From positions 434 to 9,641 of the forward strand of contig CAKXAF010000084.1 in NCBI GenBank assembly GCA_934869045.1: DNA of 9,208 nucleotides. The letters are read 5' to 3'. A model generated the notes under the pieces. The model was given only the letters and a program-made list of their open reading frames with translations, did no database searches and was not told the origin of the DNA. Positions 6,876 to 9,208 of this stretch are shown piece after piece (positions within the stretch are counted from its first letter, which is position 1; each line of letters starts with the position of its first letter). The stretch is from an uncultured Nitrososphaerota archaeon. GTDB taxonomy: Bacteria > Bacillota > Clostridia > Oscillospirales > Ruminococcaceae. The translations under genes and the position numbers were made by a program.

Positions 6876-7352
6876 TTAGATCTGGATGCCGACAAAGATA
6901 AGCAAAACGGAGACCAGCAGCGCCAGAATGGCGTAGGTCTCAACCAGAGCGGTCATCGTGATGCCCTTGGCAGAAGCCTCCGGCTGCTTGGCCGTCATGT
7001 GGATGGCCGCCACAGCCGCCTTGCCCTGGCTCATAGCGGACAGAAGGCCGACGATAGCCATGGGGAGTGCGGCAAAGAAGAAGGACCATCCCTGCTGCAT
7101 GGTGAGCTCTACAGCTCCGCCGCCGAGCAGACCGGTGCGGACCATGATCAGCACCGCGGTCAGGAATCCGTAGATACCCTGTGTGCCGGGAAGCGCCTGC
7201 AGAACCAGAAGTTTGCCGAAAAGCTCCGGCTTTTCCGAAACGACGCCGGCTGCAGCCTGGCCGCCGATCTGGACGCCATAGGCGGAACCGATTCCGGGAA
7301 GAGCCGCAGCGAGAAATGCACCGATGATCGCAATAACGAGACCTGTTGACAT
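6876..7352 (-). CDS. ntpK: V-type ATPase subunit K (Na+-type membrane rotor ring proteolipid)
   Basis: This 158-aa, four-helix proteolipid forms the rotating membrane ring. Helices lie at about 4-26, 48-71, 88-113 and 134-155, as a duplicated hairpin. The first hairpin has PGIGSAYGV and the signature LPGTQGIYGF (54-63); the second has SQGKAA (108-113) and VETYAILALL (137-146). Residues L54, T57, Q58, Q109 and E138, with Y61, correspond to E. hirae NtpK L61, T64, Q65, Q110, E139 and Y68, the Na+ site seen in the K-ring structure. Sodium coupling is therefore predicted. Only one carboxylate per four helices, as usual for V-type rings. The ATG at 7352 has AAGGAGG 8 nt upstream and one base separates it from the ntpI stop, with the ribosome binding site inside ntpI. 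An extension upstream to 7544 in the same frame is an ntpI shadow. Confidence 0.97.
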   Translation of the reverse strand: MSTGLVIAIIGAFLAAALPGIGSAYGVQIGGQAAAGVVSEKPELFGKLLVLQALPGTQGIYGFLTAVLIMVRTGLLGGGAVELTMQQGWSFFFAALPMAIVGLLSAMSQGKAAVAAIHMTAKQPEASAKGITMTALVETYAILALLVSVLLIFVGIQI

Positions 7353-7353
7353 G

Positions 7354-9208
7354 TTAGTTTCCTCCTTGATTTGAATCGTTTTGATCGATAACCTCGACAT
7401 AACGGGGGTCGATGCGCAAAGGACGGAAAGCGTACCCGCCGCCCTCATAGAACTTGTTGAAAAACTCGATATACTGCAGGCGGCTGTCGTGGACATAAGC
7501 AGACAGCAGCCCCATCGCCAGGTTGAAGATATGCCCCACCGCATAGATCAGCAGGGAGAACACAAACCCGATCACCGATCCCTGCACCATTCCGGCCAGC
7601 AGGTTCATGACCATGCCGACGACGCCGGTGGCCAGGGAGAGAGCCAGGATACGGGAGTAGGAAAGGATGTCGCTCATGTAGCTGGTAATATTGTAAAGCC
7701 CGCCAAAGCCGCCGATGATCTTGCCGAAGATGCCCTTCTTGGCCCGTCCGGCCGTCAAAAGGATCACCGCCGCGCCCACAATGGCCAACACTATTCCCAC
7801 CGTCCGGGACGCCGGCAAAAACAGCAGCCCCAGCCCGGTGATGAGCAGCATCCAACTCAGCTGGTCAAAGATTCCATCCCAGAAGCGGCCAGCTTTGGCA
7901 TCCTCCACCATCTTCATGATCATACCGGAGAAAATGTGCAGCACACCGATAATCATGCAGAATGCCAGCATCCCCATAGGATTGTCTAGCGGCGCAAAGA
8001 GGATGGGGCGCCACGTCTCGCCGAAATAGCTTCCGAAGATGATCCCCCAGAAAATCGTGGTAATGCTGGAAAAGAACAGAACATTTACCAGTTTTCCGAA
8101 ATCGCCCCGGGGCTTTTTGAGCTTCTTAAAGGCCCAGATTCCGATAAGCATCAGCAGCCCATATCCCGCGTCGCCCATCATCAGGCCAAAGATGATCCAG
8201 TACCACGGCCCCATAACGGGATTGGGGTCAAGCTCCCCATTGCTGGGCCGGGAAAACATGTCGGTAATCGTTTCAAACTGGGAAATAAACCGGTTATTCT
8301 TGGTGACAGTCGGTGGCTTTTCTCCCTCTTCCGGTTCCCGGAAGGTCAGCTCATAGCAGTCCGTGACCCTTGCCACCGCCTTTTCCACCCGGGCAGTCCG
8401 GTCACTGCGGACCCATCCCTCCAGGAAAACCGTCTCCACCGTTTCCCCAAAAGGAGTATCCTGCCGGGCCTCCTCGGCTTCACGCTGGTCCCGGAGCAGC
8501 TCGAGCTCGGTCCTTCGTCCGGCTAAAAGGGTCAGTTCCCGGGCGATCTCCTCCCGGCGCGCGTTCAGCTCACCGATCCGGGCCTGATATCCATCGCAGA
8601 GGTCCTTGGGAAAGCCTTTTCCCCCAGGGGGAGCCGCCTCGGAAAAGCCTGCGGCGGAGACCGCCCTGAGCAGCCCGTCCTCCTCAGCCAGATAGGTATA
8701 CAGCAGTACAGCCGTTCCCTGGGGGCCGCTGTCCAGCAGCTGCAAAACTCCGCCGCCTTCCTCTGCCGCCAGCTTTGCCTCATCCGCCCTCGAACGCTCC
8801 ACATATCCGCTGCGGACTCCGGAAAAACGGGTTGTCCCAATCTCCTCCATGGAGATGTCCATCGGCAGCCAGGGCAGCAGCTCCTGGATTTTCGCCTGGA
8901 TCCCGGCGATTTCCCCCGCCGCCGCTTCATCCTCCGCATGAAGCGCCTCGATCTTCCCGAGCAGTTCCTCCGCCTCCCGGTTTCCGGCCACAAACTCCGT
9001 ATAACCGACCTCCGGCCGCGGCGCGAACATACCTTGCTTTCCCTGGTACTGCCGCACCACCTTCAGCGCCTGTTCCGCCCGGGCGGCCTCCTGGCTGCCC
9101 GTGGCTGCGGCGGGAGCGCCCTCTGCGTCCACCGGCATCACCTCGCCGATCCGCTGCAGCGCCTGAGCCAGCGCGTCTTTATCTTCCCTGAGAGCAACGA
9201 GCAGGACC
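7354..9208 (-). CDS. ntpI: V/A-type ATPase subunit I (a-type stator), 5' end cut by the window
   Basis: Subunit I carries the ion half-channels next to the K ring and anchors the peripheral stalks. The reading frame stays open to the edge: before the first in-window GTG/ATG (9141/9138) it reads VLLVALREDKDALAQALQRIGEV, the normal N-terminal region, so these codons are not the start. 617 residues are visible and roughly ten are missing. The N-terminal half (to about 325) is cytoplasmic with coiled-coil arms; about seven or eight membrane segments follow, beginning at WYWIIFGLMMGDAGYGLL (334-351). Two arginines expected to face the K-ring glutamate are present: R519 in LSYSRILAL and R576 in HDSRLQYIEFF, matching E. 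hirae R573 and R629 by context. The conserved FFNKFYEGGG follows. Numbering counts the first complete codon at 9207 as 1. The stop TAA lies inside the ntpK ribosome binding region. Confidence 0.96.
   Translation of the reverse strand, partial: VLLVALREDKDALAQALQRIGEVMPVDAEGAPAAATGSQEAARAEQALKVVRQYQGKQGMFAPRPEVGYTEFVAGNREAEELLGKIEALHAEDEAAAGEIAGIQAKIQELLPWLPMDISMEEIGTTRFSGVRSGYVERSRADEAKLAAEEGGGVLQLLDSGPQGTAVLLYTYLAEEDGLLRAVSAAGFSEAAPPGGKGFPKDLCDGYQARIGELNARREEIARELTLLAGRRTELELLRDQREAEEARQDTPFGETVETVFLEGWVRSDRTARVEKAVARVTDCYELTFREPEEGEKPPTVTKNNRFISQFETITDMFSRPSNGELDPNPVMGPWYWIIFGLMMGDAGYGLLMLIGIWAFKKLKKPRGDFGKLVNVLFFSSITTIFWGIIFGSYFGETWRPILFAPLDNPMGMLAFCMIIGVLHIFSGMIMKMVEDAKAGRFWDGIFDQLSWMLLITGLGLLFLPASRTVGIVLAIVGAAVILLTAGRAKKGIFGKIIGGFGGLYNITSYMSDILSYSRILALSLATGVVGMVMNLLAGMVQGSVIGFVFSLLIYAVGHIFNLAMGLLSAYVHDSRLQYIEFFNKFYEGGGYAFRPLRIDPRYVEVIDQNDSNQGGN

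Noticed and set aside
7353..7544. Upstream in-frame extension of ntpK
   Set aside because: It is the out-of-frame shadow of the conserved ntpI C-terminus; the ATG at 7352 has an ideal ribosome binding site and matches family N-termini.
9136..9141. GTG/ATG as the start of ntpI
   Set aside because: The frame continues upstream with conserved subunit I N-terminal sequence to the window edge, so the true start is outside.
1..9208. CRISPR arrays, tRNA or rRNA genes, insertion sequences, attachment sites
   Set aside because: No spaced direct repeats, tRNA-like cloverleaf, transposase or recombinase frame was seen on either strand.

Overview
The window holds most of one V/A-type (rotary) ATPase operon, read entirely on the minus strand, plus one downstream PHP-domain gene on the same strand. 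High GC content, Gram-positive style ribosome binding sites (AAGGAGG-like), two TTG starts with good or fair Shine-Dalgarno sites, and an ntp-type gene order point to a Bacillota anaerobe. A GC-rich Clostridia/Oscillospirales-like gut organism is my best guess, but this is inference from protein style and base composition; no taxonomic marker is present.

Layout in transcription order (right to left): ntpI (subunit I, stator/membrane, runs off the right edge), ntpK (membrane rotor ring, 158 aa), ntpE (peripheral stalk), ntpC (rotor-to-ring adaptor), subunit F gene (ntpG in Enterococcus naming; central stalk), ntpA (catalytic), ntpB (non-catalytic nucleotide subunit), ntpD (central shaft). This is the E. 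hirae-type I-K-E-C-F-A-B-D order. Genes are 1 to 63 nt apart, and ntpA and ntpB overlap by 8 nt, so a single polycistronic mRNA with translational coupling is likely. The operon promoter and any G/H stalk subunit must lie beyond position 9208.

An 11-bp hairpin directly after the ntpD stop is a probable operon terminator. A well-spaced sigma-A-like promoter (TTGCCT-17-TACAAT) then precedes a TTG-started 220-aa PHP metal-dependent phosphoesterase-like gene, which therefore looks like its own transcription unit. Positions 1-82 hold no recognisable gene.

Together, A3B3 with D, F, C and the K ring form the rotary motor, and E (with an unseen partner) and I form the stator. The K subunit carries every side chain known to bind Na+ in the E. 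hirae K ring (L54, T57, Q58, Q109, E138), so the enzyme is predicted to be Na+-coupled. I see no novel multi-gene system. The points most worth a second look are a strong Shine-Dalgarno site placed behind a hairpin upstream of ntpA, two abutting perfect hairpins inside ntpE, and the Na+ ligand set of K.
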